Origin: JBGPHT01 sp041484525
GTDB lineage: Bacteria > Acidobacteriota > Terriglobia > Bryobacterales > Bryobacteraceae
Length of the DNA stretch: 34,983 nt
Direction: 5' to 3'
Assembly: GCA_041484525.1 (NCBI GenBank)
Contig: JBGPHT010000077.1
Location: forward strand, 1 to 34,983
A model generated the notes under the pieces. The model saw only the letters and a program-made list of their open reading frames with translations. It did not search any database and was not told the DNA's origin. Position 1 is the first letter of the stretch. Each line of letters starts with the position of its first letter. Positions 8,155 to 17,579 of this stretch are shown here, piece after piece. Both the position numbers and the translations under genes were made by a program.

Positions 8155-9350
8155 CGGAACATCTTCCCCAGCCATCGGCCCGCCACTGGTCCCCGCTGCT
8201 CGGCCGCTTTCAACTTTGCCGAGTACATGGCGAGACCCGCCGCCGCCGTCCACTCCGGATCGTTCATCTCCTCCGGCCAGCCCTCGATTCCGACCGGCAG
8301 CCCGTACCGCGCCTGGCATTGCAACACGCGCTCGGCGACATCGCAGAGATCCGGCAGCCTGGCCGCGCCGCCCGTCAGGAACACGCCGCCGATCAGCGAG
8401 CGGTCCATGTGGACGCGAGCCAGTTCGCTGTGGACAAAACCGAACAACTCGGTAGCGCGCGCCTCGAGGATGCGGTTCACGAACTTGCGCTGCGCGTGGC
8501 GGTGCTCCCGATTATCCGGCGTGGGCAGCTCCACCAACGAATTTTCGGGGCACGGTCCGGAGACCGCGCAGCCGTACTCCATCTTCACCAGTTCCGCGTC
8601 CTCGAAGCTCAGGCAGAGTCCCTGCGCCAGGTCGCGCGTGAAATGGTCGCCGCAGATTCGTACCGTCGACGCCAGGTGCATGGCATCGCCGTAGTACACC
8701 ACCAGTTGCGTGGACTCGGCGCCGATATCCACCAGCGCGATCCCTTCGCGCCGGTCCTCCGGCAGCACCGCCGCGTACGAAGCGCCCACCGCTTCGAACA
8801 CCGTTTCTTCCACCAGCAGATGCGCCTGGTTCACAGCCCCCACGAGTGCCGTGTGTTCCTGCACCGAAGCAGTCAACACGTGGACGTGAACCTCCAGCCG
8901 CGACGCCACCATGGTGCGCGGGTCGCGCCGGCGGGGCGTATCATCCACTACGAAATCCTGCGGAAGCAGTTGCAGCACCATGCGGTCCTCGTGCAGTTGC
9001 ACGCGGGAGGCGCGGTCCACCACACGGTTCACGTCGCGCTGTTCGATCTCGCGCTGGTAGCCCAATTCCAGAACTCCGCGGCCATTCGACCCACGAATGG
9101 TCTGGCCGCCCATACCCACCACAGCCGATTCCACCGACACCCCGGCCGCAGCTTCCGCCTGGCGCAGCGAGGCCAGCACCGAGTCGGCTACTTTCTTCTG
9201 GTCCGCGATCCGCCCTTTCTGCCAGCCTTCCGACTCGACGGCGCCCGACCCGAGGAAGCGCACACGGCCCCCCTCGAGCAGGCAGATCACCATCCGCGTC
9301 TGGCGGCTGCCGGCGTCGAGTCCTACTGCATAAATCGGCTTTACTGCCAT
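8151..9350 (-). CDS. ftsA: Cell division protein FtsA
   Basis: A 399-aa actin-like ATPase that anchors FtsZ to the membrane. The actin-fold phosphate loops are visible as VGLDAGSRQTR near the N-terminus and ALVDIGAESTQLV in the middle, with an adenosine motif GGVFLTGGAARLPDL near the C-terminus. The SHS2/1C region between the first two motifs is present (VVGMGGQTIRG). The protein ends GRWLGKMFR, a short basic amphipathic helix of the type that tethers FtsA to the membrane. It starts 7 nt after ftsQ and precedes ftsZ, the canonical order. Its stop lies inside a tandem 15-bp repeat. Confidence 0.96.
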   Translation of the reverse strand: MAVKPIYAVGLDAGSRQTRMVICLLEGGRVRFLGSGAVESEGWQKGRIADQKKVADSVLASLRQAEAAAGVSVESAVVGMGGQTIRGSNGRGVLELGYQREIEQRDVNRVVDRASRVQLHEDRMVLQLLPQDFVVDDTPRRRDPRTMVASRLEVHVHVLTASVQEHTALVGAVNQAHLLVEETVFEAVGASYAAVLPEDRREGIALVDIGAESTQLVVYYGDAMHLASTVRICGDHFTRDLAQGLCLSFEDAELVKMEYGCAVSGPCPENSLVELPTPDNREHRHAQRKFVNRILEARATELFGFVHSELARVHMDRSLIGGVFLTGGAARLPDLCDVAERVLQCQARYGLPVGIEGWPEEMNDPEWTAAAGLAMYSAKLKAAEQRGPVAGRWLGKMFR

Positions 9351-9357
9351 CAGGCCC

Positions 9358-10125
9358 CTATTCCTTTGCCGTGATTCGATCGTCCAACCGCAGGTCGAAC
9401 GTCTTCACTTCCGGAGACTGCTTCCGAATCTCCGGATAGTGGCTGAGAAAGTTCTGGTACCGCCGCGCGTAATTGCCGTCGCCCATCAGGAGTTCCAGCG
9501 CGCGATGCTCCACCTGCACCACCAGCCGGACGTTGTCGAAATCCGTCGTATCCACCTCCGAGAGATCCGGCGCCAGGTACCCCATCTCCTCCTCGATGCG
9601 CAGCAACAGCCGCACGTGGTCGCGGCGCTGCGCTTCCGTCTGGTCCTCCCGAACGCCGCTGAGCACGGGAAACGTGAACTGCGCCTGAGACGGCGGTCCG
9701 AGCAGCGCGCCGTAGCCATCGATCAGCAGAACGCCCGGGCGAAACAGAACGTAGGCGACGGGCTTCCGCTCGCGCAGACGAACCACCAGCCGATCCGGCC
9801 AGACCCTGGAGACGGAAGCATCCTCTACCCAGTCGATGGCCAGCAGCCGGCGTCTTCGCTCGTCGAGCGGTACCGAAAAGATGCTGCGGTCGAAATCGGT
9901 GGCGAAGACGCGCTGCACCTTGGAGTGCGACGCGTAGGTCAAACCTTGGATGGTGAGCGCGGCCCGATTGTCGCGGGAGAGCGTGAACTGCGAGTCGGTC
10001 AGCGCGTACTCCCGGACCTTGAGCGCCGCCAGGCCGGTCGAAACGCACACCACCGTGCCCGCCGCCAGCCCCAGCCAGAGCCGCCACCGGATACCCCCTG
10101 CGGATTTTTTGGATTCTCTAGCCAT
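9358..10125 (-). CDS. ftsQ: Cell division protein FtsQ (DivIB-type)
   Basis: A 255-aa bitopic divisome protein. It has a short basic cytoplasmic tail, one transmembrane segment at about residues 15-35 (LWLGLAAGTVVCVSTGLAAL), then a POTRA-like domain (LTIQGL to about residue 127) and the beta domain. The FtsQ hallmark of a W-V-x-x-A-x-V strand is visible as IDWVEDASVSRVWPDRL. In other bacteria it bridges FtsK/FtsW and the FtsB-FtsL complex in the periplasm. The start overlaps the murC 3' end by 8 nt, indicating translational coupling. No murB or ddl is found between murC and ftsQ, unlike in many bacteria. Confidence 0.92.
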   Translation of the reverse strand: MARESKKSAGGIRWRLWLGLAAGTVVCVSTGLAALKVREYALTDSQFTLSRDNRAALTIQGLTYASHSKVQRVFATDFDRSIFSVPLDERRRRLLAIDWVEDASVSRVWPDRLVVRLRERKPVAYVLFRPGVLLIDGYGALLGPPSQAQFTFPVLSGVREDQTEAQRRDHVRLLLRIEEEMGYLAPDLSEVDTTDFDNVRLVVQVEHRALELLMGDGNYARRYQNFLSHYPEIRKQSPEVKTFDLRLDDRITAKE

Positions 10126-11500
10126 CCTTGTGCCGCAACCTCTCCAGAATCCTCTCTCCCGCCTGAGTGACGCTCCCGGCTCCCAGAGTCATGATCGCGT
10201 CGCCATCCCGCGCCGTCGCCAGCAGCGCGTCGATTCCGCGATCGATCGTTCCCACGTATTCCACGGAACGATGGCCAAACTGCCGGATGCGCTCGACGAG
10301 GACTTCCGCCGTCACGCCCTCGATCGGCTTCTCGGATGCGGCGTAGATATCCATCACGAAGACGGTGTCGGCCTGGTGAAAAGCGCGTGCGAATTCGTCC
10401 ATCAAGTGAAACGTGCGCGTGAACCGGTGGGGCTGGAAGAGCACGTGCACGCGCCCAAAGCCACACCCGCGCGCACCGTCCAGCGTCGCCTTGATCTCCG
10501 TGGGGTGGTGGCCGTAATCGTCGATGACGGTGATGCCCCGTTCCTTGCCGCGCACCTGAAACCGCCGGTCGACGCCGCTGAACGTGCCCAGCGCTTCGCG
10601 GATCGTATCCGGCTTGACCTCGAGTTCCATCGCCACCGCCACCGCAGCCATCGCGTTCAGCACGTTGTGGCGCCCCGGAATTCCCAGGTGGAAGCGGCCG
10701 ATGTCGGTGGTGCGGTATCGCAGGCGGAAGTCGCTCGAGAAATGGCCGCAGCCGATCTCGCCGGCTTCGATGTCGGCCTGCGCCGTGGTCCCGTAAGTGA
10801 TGGTGCGGCGCCTTATGGCAGGCAGAATCCCCTGCACGTTGGCATCGTCCAGGCAGACGATCGCCGCGCCATAGAACGGCACCTTGTTGACGAACTCGAT
10901 AAACGCCGCGCGAATCGCGTCGAGTGAAGGATAGTGGTCGAGGTGCTCTCGGTCGATGTTGGTGACGACCGCGACGATCGGCGCCAGCTTCAGAAACGAT
11001 CCGTCGCTTTCATCCGACTCGACCACCAGGAAGTCGCTGTGGCCCACGCGGGCATTGGCTCCGCCCATCGTCGCTACCTTGCCGCCCACCACCACGGTGG
11101 GGTCGAGGCCGGCAAAATTGAGAATGGTGGCCGTCATGGAAGTGGTGGTGGTCTTCCCGTGGGAGCCGGCCACGGCGATCCCGTACTTCAGCCGCATCAG
11201 CTCGGCCAGCAGCTCGCCGCGCGGGATCACGGGAATCTGCAGTCGGCGCGCTTCCTGCACTTCGGGGTTCTGCTCGTCCACGGCCGAGCTCACCACCAGC
11301 GCCCGCGCACCCGCGACGTTCGAAGCCTGATGCCCCTCGAAGACACGAGCGCCCATCCCGGCCAGGCGGTCGGTAGACGGCGAGAGTTTCAGATCGGATC
11401 CGCTGATCTCGTAGCCGAGGTTCAGCAGTACCTCGGCGATCCCGCTCATCCCGATGCCTCCGATCCCCGTGAAATGCAGGTGCTGCGGACGAAAGAACAT
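10118..11500 (-). CDS. murC: UDP-N-acetylmuramate--L-alanine ligase MurC
   Basis: A 460-aa cytoplasmic Mur ligase that adds L-Ala to UDP-MurNAc using ATP. The N-terminal Rossmann motif FTGIGGIGMSGIA near residue 10 is characteristic of MurC. The ATP-binding P-loop GSHGKTTTT is at 112-120, followed by ESDESDGSF, the catalytic Glu/Asp region, and TNIDREHLDHY. The C-terminal ligase domain has DDYGHHPTEI and LFQPHRFTRT, also MurC-specific. Length is close to the usual figure of about 460-490. It starts 36 nt after murG and overlaps ftsQ by 8 nt. Confidence 0.97.
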   Translation of the reverse strand: MFFRPQHLHFTGIGGIGMSGIAEVLLNLGYEISGSDLKLSPSTDRLAGMGARVFEGHQASNVAGARALVVSSAVDEQNPEVQEARRLQIPVIPRGELLAELMRLKYGIAVAGSHGKTTTTSMTATILNFAGLDPTVVVGGKVATMGGANARVGHSDFLVVESDESDGSFLKLAPIVAVVTNIDREHLDHYPSLDAIRAAFIEFVNKVPFYGAAIVCLDDANVQGILPAIRRRTITYGTTAQADIEAGEIGCGHFSSDFRLRYRTTDIGRFHLGIPGRHNVLNAMAAVAVAMELEVKPDTIREALGTFSGVDRRFQVRGKERGITVIDDYGHHPTEIKATLDGARGCGFGRVHVLFQPHRFTRTFHLMDEFARAFHQADTVFVMDIYAASEKPIEGVTAEVLVERIRQFGHRSVEYVGTIDRGIDALLATARDGDAIMTLGAGSVTQAGERILERLRHKDG

Positions 11501-11536
11501 TTGCTTATCGTATTGTTTCGGCTCGCGGCGCTAGTG

Positions 11537-12607
11537 TCAATTGGAATTCGCGACCTCTTCCAGAATTTCGGCAGCTCGCCGCGCCGCTCCCGACCGGGCA
11601 GACTGCCGCGCGGCCTCGCCGATCCGCGCGAGCCGATCGCCTTCCGCCAGTTCGGTCACGGTGCGAAAAAGCCGCTCCCCGGTCATCTCCGCGTCTCGTA
11701 CCAACCGCGCCGCGCCGCCCATCTCCATGGCTTCCGCGTTGCGCGTCTGGTGGTCGTCCGCCGCGAACGGAAACGGTACGAGAATGGACGCCTTCCCCGC
11801 CGCCGCCAACTCCGCCACTGTGCCCGCGCCGGCCCGGCACACGATCAGATCGGCCGCCGCAAACGCCTTCGGCATATTTCCGATGAACGGAACGACCTCG
11901 CCTTCGAGGCCCGAGTCTGCGAAGGCGCCGCGCAGTTCGTCAACCTCATTGCGCCCCGCCTGGTGCACAATCCGGATCGGAAACCCTGCCTCGCGGAACA
12001 GCCGCCAACTCTCACGCCCCGCGCGATTGAGCGTGCGCGATCCCTGGCTTCCACCGGTGATCAGCAGATTCAGCACCTCGCCTCGCGCCTTCCGCGGCAA
12101 CCCGAAGAACTCCTCTCGCACCGGAAGCCCCGTAACCTCCGTACGCCCTTTCGAAAAATACTTGGCCGTCTCCGGAAACGACACCAGCGCCCGCGCGACG
12201 AACCGTCCGATGACTCGGTTGGTAAACCCCGGCACCGCATTCGGCTCCATGACGACCACCGGCACCCGCCGCAACAGCGCCGCCATCACCGGCGGCCCCG
12301 CGACATATCCGCCCATGCTGAAGACCGCCGCAGCCCGCCTCGCATACTTCCCGCACTCGATCGTCGTAAACGGCAGTCGCGCTATCGTCGCCAGTTTCTG
12401 CTTCATCCCCACCCGATTCAATCCGCCGATTTGGATCTTCTGCAACTCAAAACCTTCTTGCGGCACCAGCCTGGCCTCCATGCCGCGGTCCGTCCCCACG
12501 AAAAATACCTCATGCCCTCTCGACCGTAATTCCCTCGCGACAGCCAGCCCCGGGATGACGTGACCGCCAGTGCCACCGCCGGCCATCAGAAAAGACCTGG
12601 GGACCAT
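11537..12607 (-). CDS. murG: UDP-GlcNAc:undecaprenyl-PP-MurNAc-pentapeptide GlcNAc transferase MurG
   Basis: A 356-aa GT28 glycosyltransferase that converts lipid I to lipid II on the inner face of the membrane. The N-terminal glycine loop GGTGGH is at residues 11-16. The second G-loop is FSMGGYVAGP, and the UDP-GlcNAc site includes ITGGSQGSRTLN and CRAGAGTVAELAAAGK. In the latter, Cys stands where SRAG is usual, a mild substitution. Its ATG overlaps the ftsW stop as TAATG, so the two genes are translationally coupled. This fits a lipid II synthase paired with the septal polymerase. Confidence 0.97.
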   Translation of the reverse strand: MVPRSFLMAGGGTGGHVIPGLAVARELRSRGHEVFFVGTDRGMEARLVPQEGFELQKIQIGGLNRVGMKQKLATIARLPFTTIECGKYARRAAAVFSMGGYVAGPPVMAALLRRVPVVVMEPNAVPGFTNRVIGRFVARALVSFPETAKYFSKGRTEVTGLPVREEFFGLPRKARGEVLNLLITGGSQGSRTLNRAGRESWRLFREAGFPIRIVHQAGRNEVDELRGAFADSGLEGEVVPFIGNMPKAFAAADLIVCRAGAGTVAELAAAGKASILVPFPFAADDHQTRNAEAMEMGGAARLVRDAEMTGERLFRTVTELAEGDRLARIGEAARQSARSGAARRAAEILEEVANSN

Positions 12608-13761
12608 TAGCCCGCGTGCTCGCTCACATTCATCAGGATTCCCAACAATGCCAGCGTGCTCAGCAGCGAACTCCCTCCGTAGCTGATCATCGGAAGCGGA
12701 ATTCCCTTCGTCGGCATCATCCCCAGGACCACACTCATATTGATCAGCGCCTGAATCATGACGATCACCGTTACGCCCAACGCCAGGTAGCGACCGAAAT
12801 CGTCCTTGATCAGGACGGTCGCGCGGAGACCCCGCCAGAAAATGATTCCGAAACAGATCAGCAGGCCCGCGGCACCGACGAGCCCCATCTCTTCGCCCAC
12901 CACGGCGTAGATAAAGTCGGTATGCGCTTCCGGCAAGTACAGCAATTTTTGCCGGCCGTTCATCAGGCCGAGCCCGCCGACGCCGCCGGCTCCCACCGCG
13001 ATCTTGGATTGATCGGACTGGTAATTCGTGTCGCGCGTGCGCAGCGTCTGCGCCGTCCGCGCCTTGATGCGACCCTGCGGATCGAACCGGGAGATGAACT
13101 TGAACTCCGGGTCGAAATATTTGATCACGCGGCCCAGCCGGTAAGGCTCAGCCCAAATCGAGACCAGCAGGCCGAGCGTGGCTACCCCAGCCACGATGAA
13201 GCAGTAGCGCAATTGCAGTCCGGCCACGAAGAAGACCACCATCGCCGCAGCGCCGAGCACTACCGCGGTCCCCAGGTCAGGCACCACGACTGCGAAAATC
13301 ACCAGGCCGATCGCCAGGGCTGCGGGCCCCAGAGTGTATCTCGGATTGTTGATGGCGCGCGCCCGCCACGTGACGAAGAACGCGAGAAAGACTACCAGCG
13401 CCGGTTTCGCCAGCTCTGATGGCTGCACGCCGATCGGCCCGTTCCCAAAACGCAGCCAGCGGTGATGTGTCGGATCGAGGAGGTAGACCGCCGCCAGCAA
13501 AATCAGCGCCACTCCGATCGCGCCGAACGCCACGGCCGGGTTCTGGAAATTCCGGTAGTGTGTCTTCTTGAGCAACATCATCACGGCGACGGCGACCACG
13601 GCCCACTCCACTTGCCGGATGACGAAGTGCCAGCTCGATCCAAACTTCGGGTCGAGCTTGGCCATGATCGACGACGCGCTGTAGAGGATCACCAACCCGA
13701 ATGAAACCATCACCAGCACCGTCACGAAGAGAATCCAATCTGTTTTCAGTCGCTGCGCCAT
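12607..13761 (-). CDS. ftsW: Septal peptidoglycan glycosyltransferase FtsW (SEDS family)
   Basis: A 384-aa polytopic membrane protein with about ten hydrophobic segments. SEDS-family residues are present: RWLRFGNGPIGVQPSE near 101, PDLGTA near 161, the catalytic Asp282 in LPEAHTDFIYAVVGEE, and a C-terminal PLPMISYGGSS. FtsW polymerises lipid II at the septum with its partner transpeptidase FtsI, which is encoded in the same cluster. The loop at about residues 216-252 (DPEFKF to NYQSDQS) seems longer than in many FtsW proteins. Position between murD and murG within dcw supports FtsW rather than RodA. Confidence 0.95.
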   Translation of the reverse strand: MAQRLKTDWILFVTVLVMVSFGLVILYSASSIMAKLDPKFGSSWHFVIRQVEWAVVAVAVMMLLKKTHYRNFQNPAVAFGAIGVALILLAAVYLLDPTHHRWLRFGNGPIGVQPSELAKPALVVFLAFFVTWRARAINNPRYTLGPAALAIGLVIFAVVVPDLGTAVVLGAAAMVVFFVAGLQLRYCFIVAGVATLGLLVSIWAEPYRLGRVIKYFDPEFKFISRFDPQGRIKARTAQTLRTRDTNYQSDQSKIAVGAGGVGGLGLMNGRQKLLYLPEAHTDFIYAVVGEEMGLVGAAGLLICFGIIFWRGLRATVLIKDDFGRYLALGVTVIVMIQALINMSVVLGMMPTKGIPLPMISYGGSSLLSTLALLGILMNVSEHAG

Positions 13762-13768
13762 ATTAACC

Positions 13769-15109
13769 CTAGCCCCCGGCCTTCCGCTCCAGCCCGTTCA
13801 CGATCTGCTTGAAAACTTCTCCGCGATGCTCGTAGCTGCGGAACTGGTCGAAGCTGGCGCAGGCCGGCGCCAGCAGGACGGTGTCGCCCGGTGCCCCCTC
13901 GCGATAAGCGAGCGCGATGGCGCCCTCGATCGTCTTCGCATCCACCAGCGGCACCGCACCCTCGAGTGCCATACGGATCTTGGGAGCGGCGGCGCCAATC
14001 AGCAGCGCCGCATGGGCTTTCGCCGCCAGCGAATCGCGCAACAGCGTGTAGTCGAGCCCCTTATCCTTGCCCCCGAGAATCACCCACAGGCCGCCAGCGA
14101 ACGCGTCCACTGCCTTCAGCGTGGCGTCGACGCTGGTCGCCTTCGAATCGTTGTAGAAGTCGATCCCGCTCACTTGCCTCACGAACTCCAGCCGGTGCTC
14201 GACGGCCTTGAAAGTACGCACCGCGGCCGCAATCTTATCCCGCTCCACGCCGGTGCGCGCCGCCGCGATCGACGCCGCCAGCACGTTCTCCACGTTGTGG
14301 CGTCCGCGGATGGGTATCGCGCCGGCCTCCATCAGGAGTTTGCCGTCGAGCACCAGCTTCCCGCTGCACTGGCTAGCGCCGGGCGTCACTTTCCGCTGGC
14401 TGCTGAACCACTGCACGGTAGCCTGGGTGCGCTCCGCGTACCCGCGGCAGACCGGATCGTCGGCGTTGAGCACTGCGAAATCGCCCGCGCGCTGGGTCTC
14501 GAAAAGACGCCCCTTGGCCGCGGCGTAGTTCTCGAATGTGTGATGACGGTCGAGATGGTTCTGTGTCACATTCAGAGCCATGCCGATGTGCGCGCGAAAC
14601 TCGAAGATCGTCTCGAGCTGAAAGCTCGATAGCTCGAGCACATTCCACCCGTCGTCGCGCGAACTCTCAACCATGGCAGTCACCGGAGTCCCGATATTCC
14701 CGCCCACCTGCACCGTGACCCCGGCCTCACGCAGAATGTGACCGACCAGGCTGGTGGTAGTGGTCTTCCCGTTCGACCCTGTGATCCCGATAGTGCGCCC
14801 CTTCAGAAACGGCGCGGCGAGTTCCACTTCACCGATCACCCGGACGCCCCGCCGCCGGGCATCTTCGAGCGGTGGCAGATCAGCCGGCACATCAGGCGAC
14901 AGTACAATCAAATCGACTCCCTCGAACACCGCGGGCGTCTGCTGCTCGAACGGAATACCGAGCCGCTCCAGCACCGGCCGAGCCTCCGGCAACTCATCCA
15001 GCGGCTTAAGGTCGGTCGCGCGCACCCGTGCGCCGTGCCGCGCCAGCAACTCCGCCGACGCGATCCCCGATTTCTTCATCCCCACGACCAGTGCCGCTGT
15101 TCCGTCCAA
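13769..15109 (-). CDS. murD: UDP-N-acetylmuramoylalanine--D-glutamate ligase MurD
   Basis: A 446-aa Mur ligase that adds D-Glu to UDP-MurNAc-L-Ala in the cytoplasm. The N-terminal Rossmann-like ALVVGMKKSGIA, the P-loop GSNGKTTTT at 111-119, the LELSSFQLE motif, NVTQNHLDRH and the C-terminal FYNDSKATSVDA and LGGKDKG are MurD hallmarks. The start codon is TTG (15107-15109): the protein begins almost exactly where MurD normally begins, and GAGGT lies 8 nt upstream, overlapping the mraY stop. No better ATG is available. The gaps are 6 nt from mraY and 7 nt to ftsW. Confidence 0.96.
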   Translation of the reverse strand: MDGTAALVVGMKKSGIASAELLARHGARVRATDLKPLDELPEARPVLERLGIPFEQQTPAVFEGVDLIVLSPDVPADLPPLEDARRRGVRVIGEVELAAPFLKGRTIGITGSNGKTTTTSLVGHILREAGVTVQVGGNIGTPVTAMVESSRDDGWNVLELSSFQLETIFEFRAHIGMALNVTQNHLDRHHTFENYAAAKGRLFETQRAGDFAVLNADDPVCRGYAERTQATVQWFSSQRKVTPGASQCSGKLVLDGKLLMEAGAIPIRGRHNVENVLAASIAAARTGVERDKIAAAVRTFKAVEHRLEFVRQVSGIDFYNDSKATSVDATLKAVDAFAGGLWVILGGKDKGLDYTLLRDSLAAKAHAALLIGAAAPKIRMALEGAVPLVDAKTIEGAIALAYREGAPGDTVLLAPACASFDQFRSYEHRGEVFKQIVNGLERKAGG

Positions 15110-15115
15110 GCGCTG

Positions 15116-16252
15116 CTACCTCAACTTCAACGTGGTCAGCGCAAACAGCGCCAACACCAATCCCGCAATCCAAAAGCGCGCAATGATCTTCGATTCCGTC
15201 CAGCCCAGCGCTTCGAAGTGATGATGCAGCGGAGCCATCTTGAAAATGCGTTTGCCGCCGCGCAGCTTGAAGCTGCCCACCTGCAAAATCACCGAGACCG
15301 CCTCCAGAATAAAAATGCCGCCGATGAACAGCAGCAGCACTTCCTGCTTGATCAGCACCGCCACCACTGCCATGGCGCCGCCCAGCCCCAGCGACCCCAC
15401 GTCGCCCATGAAAATCTCGGCGGGGTGCGCGTTGTACCAGAGGAACCCCAGGCTCGCGCCCGTCATGGAGCCGCAGAAGATCGTCAGCTCCGACGTGTGG
15501 GAGTTGCGCGCAATTTGCAAATACTCCGCCAACTGTACGTGCCCGCCGGCGTAGGTCAGGACCGTGAGCGCGCCCGCTGCGATCACCATCAGCCCGATTG
15601 CCAGGCCGTCGAGGCCGTCCGTCAGGTTGACCGCGTTCGACATGAACACCACCAGCAGCGCCACGAAAATGCAGAACGGCAGCACACCGATCGCGTACGT
15701 CCACGGGTTCCGCATCAGCGATTCGATCAACAGCGAAGGCTGGAATTGTTTGAGAAACGGAATGTTCATCATGGGCGTGTAATCTCCGAAGGCGCGCATG
15801 AACAGCAGCATGGCCGCAAACCCGAACCCCAGCGAGAACTGATAAGCCAGCTTGCGCCTCCCCGTCAACCCCAGGTTGCGCTGCTTGGTGACCTTCGAAT
15901 AATCGTCCAGGAAGCCGATCCATCCGAATCCCAGCAGCGCCGCGAGCGCAATCCACACGTATGGATATCGCAGGTCCGCCCACAGCAGCGTCGGGATCAC
16001 GATCGAGATGATGATGAGCACTCCGCCCATGGTCGGCGTGCCCGCCTTCTTCTGGTGCGACTTCGGTCCTTCCTCGCGGATGAACTGACCGATCTGAAAT
16101 TGCCGCAACTTGCCGATAAGCCACGGGCCGAGCGCGACGCAAAGGAACAGCGCCGTGAGGCTGGCGAACGCCGTGCGAAACGTCGTGTAGCCAAACACGC
16201 GGAACGGGCTGATGTACCGGTAGAGCTGTTTGTATAGCAGGAAATACAGCAT
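15116..16252 (-). CDS. mraY: Phospho-N-acetylmuramoyl-pentapeptide transferase MraY
   Basis: A 378-aa polytopic membrane enzyme that transfers phospho-MurNAc-pentapeptide to undecaprenyl phosphate, giving lipid I. The active-site motif DDYSK is at residues 116-120 (following GFL), with NAVNLTDGLDG at 206-216, FMGDVGSLGLGG at 281-292 and the family hallmark PLHHHFE at 341-347. I chose ATG 16252 because MraY proteins normally start a few residues before the first membrane region, as in MLYFLLY here. The frame stays open to 16351, but that extension would overlap murF by about 95 nt and adds an Arg-rich stretch unlike the family. The gap from the murF stop is then 4 nt. Confidence 0.95.
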   Translation of the reverse strand: MLYFLLYKQLYRYISPFRVFGYTTFRTAFASLTALFLCVALGPWLIGKLRQFQIGQFIREEGPKSHQKKAGTPTMGGVLIIISIVIPTLLWADLRYPYVWIALAALLGFGWIGFLDDYSKVTKQRNLGLTGRRKLAYQFSLGFGFAAMLLFMRAFGDYTPMMNIPFLKQFQPSLLIESLMRNPWTYAIGVLPFCIFVALLVVFMSNAVNLTDGLDGLAIGLMVIAAGALTVLTYAGGHVQLAEYLQIARNSHTSELTIFCGSMTGASLGFLWYNAHPAEIFMGDVGSLGLGGAMAVVAVLIKQEVLLLFIGGIFILEAVSVILQVGSFKLRGGKRIFKMAPLHHHFEALGWTESKIIARFWIAGLVLALFALTTLKLR

Positions 16253-16256
16253 GGCT

Positions 16257-17576
16257 TTATGCCACGAACCTTTCGAGCGCCCGCTCCACCTGCACGCCGC
16301 GCGATCCCTTAAATAGGATGGCGTCGCCCGGCCGTGCCGTCGCGCGCGCATGCTCGCCCGCCGCCGCCGGATCTTCGAAGAACACCGCGCCTGGACCCGC
16401 CGCCTCCACCATCGCCCGCGCGTAACCGCGAACGCCGATCAGCAGGTCGACCCCGTGCCCTGCGGCGTACCGGCCCACCTGACGGTGCAGGTCCTCGGCG
16501 GCGTGGCCCAATTCGAGCATTTCTCCGAGCACGGCAATCCGCCGCCCCGCCGGTGTCTGCGCCAGCACGTCGATCATCGATTCCGCCGCTTCCGGATTCG
16601 AGTTATAGCAGTCGTTCCATACCACGATGCCGTTATGGACGAAGCGCTCGCCCCGCATTTTCCCTACGGCGAACGTCCGCACCGCTTCGGGCAGCCGCTC
16701 CGGCGGGATGTCGAAAACACCAGCTACCGCGATCGCGGCCAGCATGTTCATCACCCCGTGCCGGCCCGCCATGCCGGTTTCAAAATCCACTCCTGCCACG
16801 CGAAAGTGGGCGCCGCCACCGCGATACTCCACCGATTCAGCCCGCACCTCGGCACACTCCGAGAATCCGAACATCACCGACCGGCCCGGATGCACATCGC
16901 GAAAACGGCGCACGCGCTCGTCATCGCCATTGAGCACCGCCACACCGTCCCCCGGCAGCGATTCGATCAACTCGCGCTTGGCCGCCGCCACGCCTTCAAT
17001 CGAGTCGAAGAACTCGACGTGCGCATACCCCACGTTCGTCACCACGCCCACCTGCGGCCGCGCGATGGCGCACAACGCGCGAATTTCACCCGCATGGTTC
17101 ATGCCCAGCTCAAGCACGCCCGCGCGGCAACCGTCCGGCAGCCGCAATATCGAGAGCGGCACGCCCACGTGATTGTTGAAATTGCCCACCGTCTTCCCCA
17201 CTGCCAACTCCGCCGCCAGCAGGTGCGCGATCGCGTCCTTGGTCGTGGTCTTGCCCGCGCTCCCCGTTACGCCCACTACTTCCCCGCCCCACCGCTGCCG
17301 CGCCCATGTCCCCAACGTCTCGAGCGCGCGCTGCGAATCGCCAACCACCAATTCCCGATCGCCGCCTGACGGCCGCTCCACGACCACGGCTGCCGCGCCC
17401 TTCTCGAGCGCCGTCTTCACGTAGTCATGTCCGTCGTGGTTCGGCCCGCGCAGCGCGAAGTACACGTCGCCCGCGCTTTGTGTCCTGGTGTCCACACTCC
17501 ATCCCCGCACCTTGACCGGCGCGGTCTCGCCGTGCGCCGCCATGGCGCGCGCAACTTCTTGCAAATCCAAGGTCAT
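16257..17576 (-). CDS. murF: UDP-MurNAc-tripeptide--D-Ala-D-Ala ligase MurF
   Basis: A 439-aa Mur ligase that joins D-Ala-D-Ala to UDP-MurNAc-tripeptide, completing the pentapeptide. N-terminal features are GWSVDTR and GDVYFALRGPNHDGHDY, typical of MurF and MurE. The P-loop GSAGKTTTK is at 105-113, followed by KTVGNFNNHVGVPLS and ELGMNHAGEI, both diagnostic of MurF, and YNSNPEA in the C-terminal half. It lies 3 nt after murE and 4 nt before mraY. Its substrate D-Ala-D-Ala must come from a ddl gene not present in this window. Confidence 0.97.
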   Translation of the reverse strand: MTLDLQEVARAMAAHGETAPVKVRGWSVDTRTQSAGDVYFALRGPNHDGHDYVKTALEKGAAAVVVERPSGGDRELVVGDSQRALETLGTWARQRWGGEVVGVTGSAGKTTTKDAIAHLLAAELAVGKTVGNFNNHVGVPLSILRLPDGCRAGVLELGMNHAGEIRALCAIARPQVGVVTNVGYAHVEFFDSIEGVAAAKRELIESLPGDGVAVLNGDDERVRRFRDVHPGRSVMFGFSECAEVRAESVEYRGGGAHFRVAGVDFETGMAGRHGVMNMLAAIAVAGVFDIPPERLPEAVRTFAVGKMRGERFVHNGIVVWNDCYNSNPEAAESMIDVLAQTPAGRRIAVLGEMLELGHAAEDLHRQVGRYAAGHGVDLLIGVRGYARAMVEAAGPGAVFFEDPAAAGEHARATARPGDAILFKGSRGVQVERALERFVA

Positions 17577-17579
17577 GGC

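Noticed and set aside
10934..12529. Long plus-strand open frame (531 codons) opposite murG and murC
   Set aside because: It is antisense to two unmistakable genes, its product is Arg/His-rich low-complexity sequence, and it is explained by high GC content.
14738..16237. Plus-strand open frame (499 codons) opposite mraY and murD
   Set aside because: Shadow of conserved genes; product dominated by Gln, Arg and His with no domain or signal peptide.
16253..16351. Upstream extension of mraY
   Set aside because: It would overlap murF by about 95 nt and add an Arg-rich N-terminus unlike any MraZ- or MraY-type start; the ATG at 16252 fits the family.
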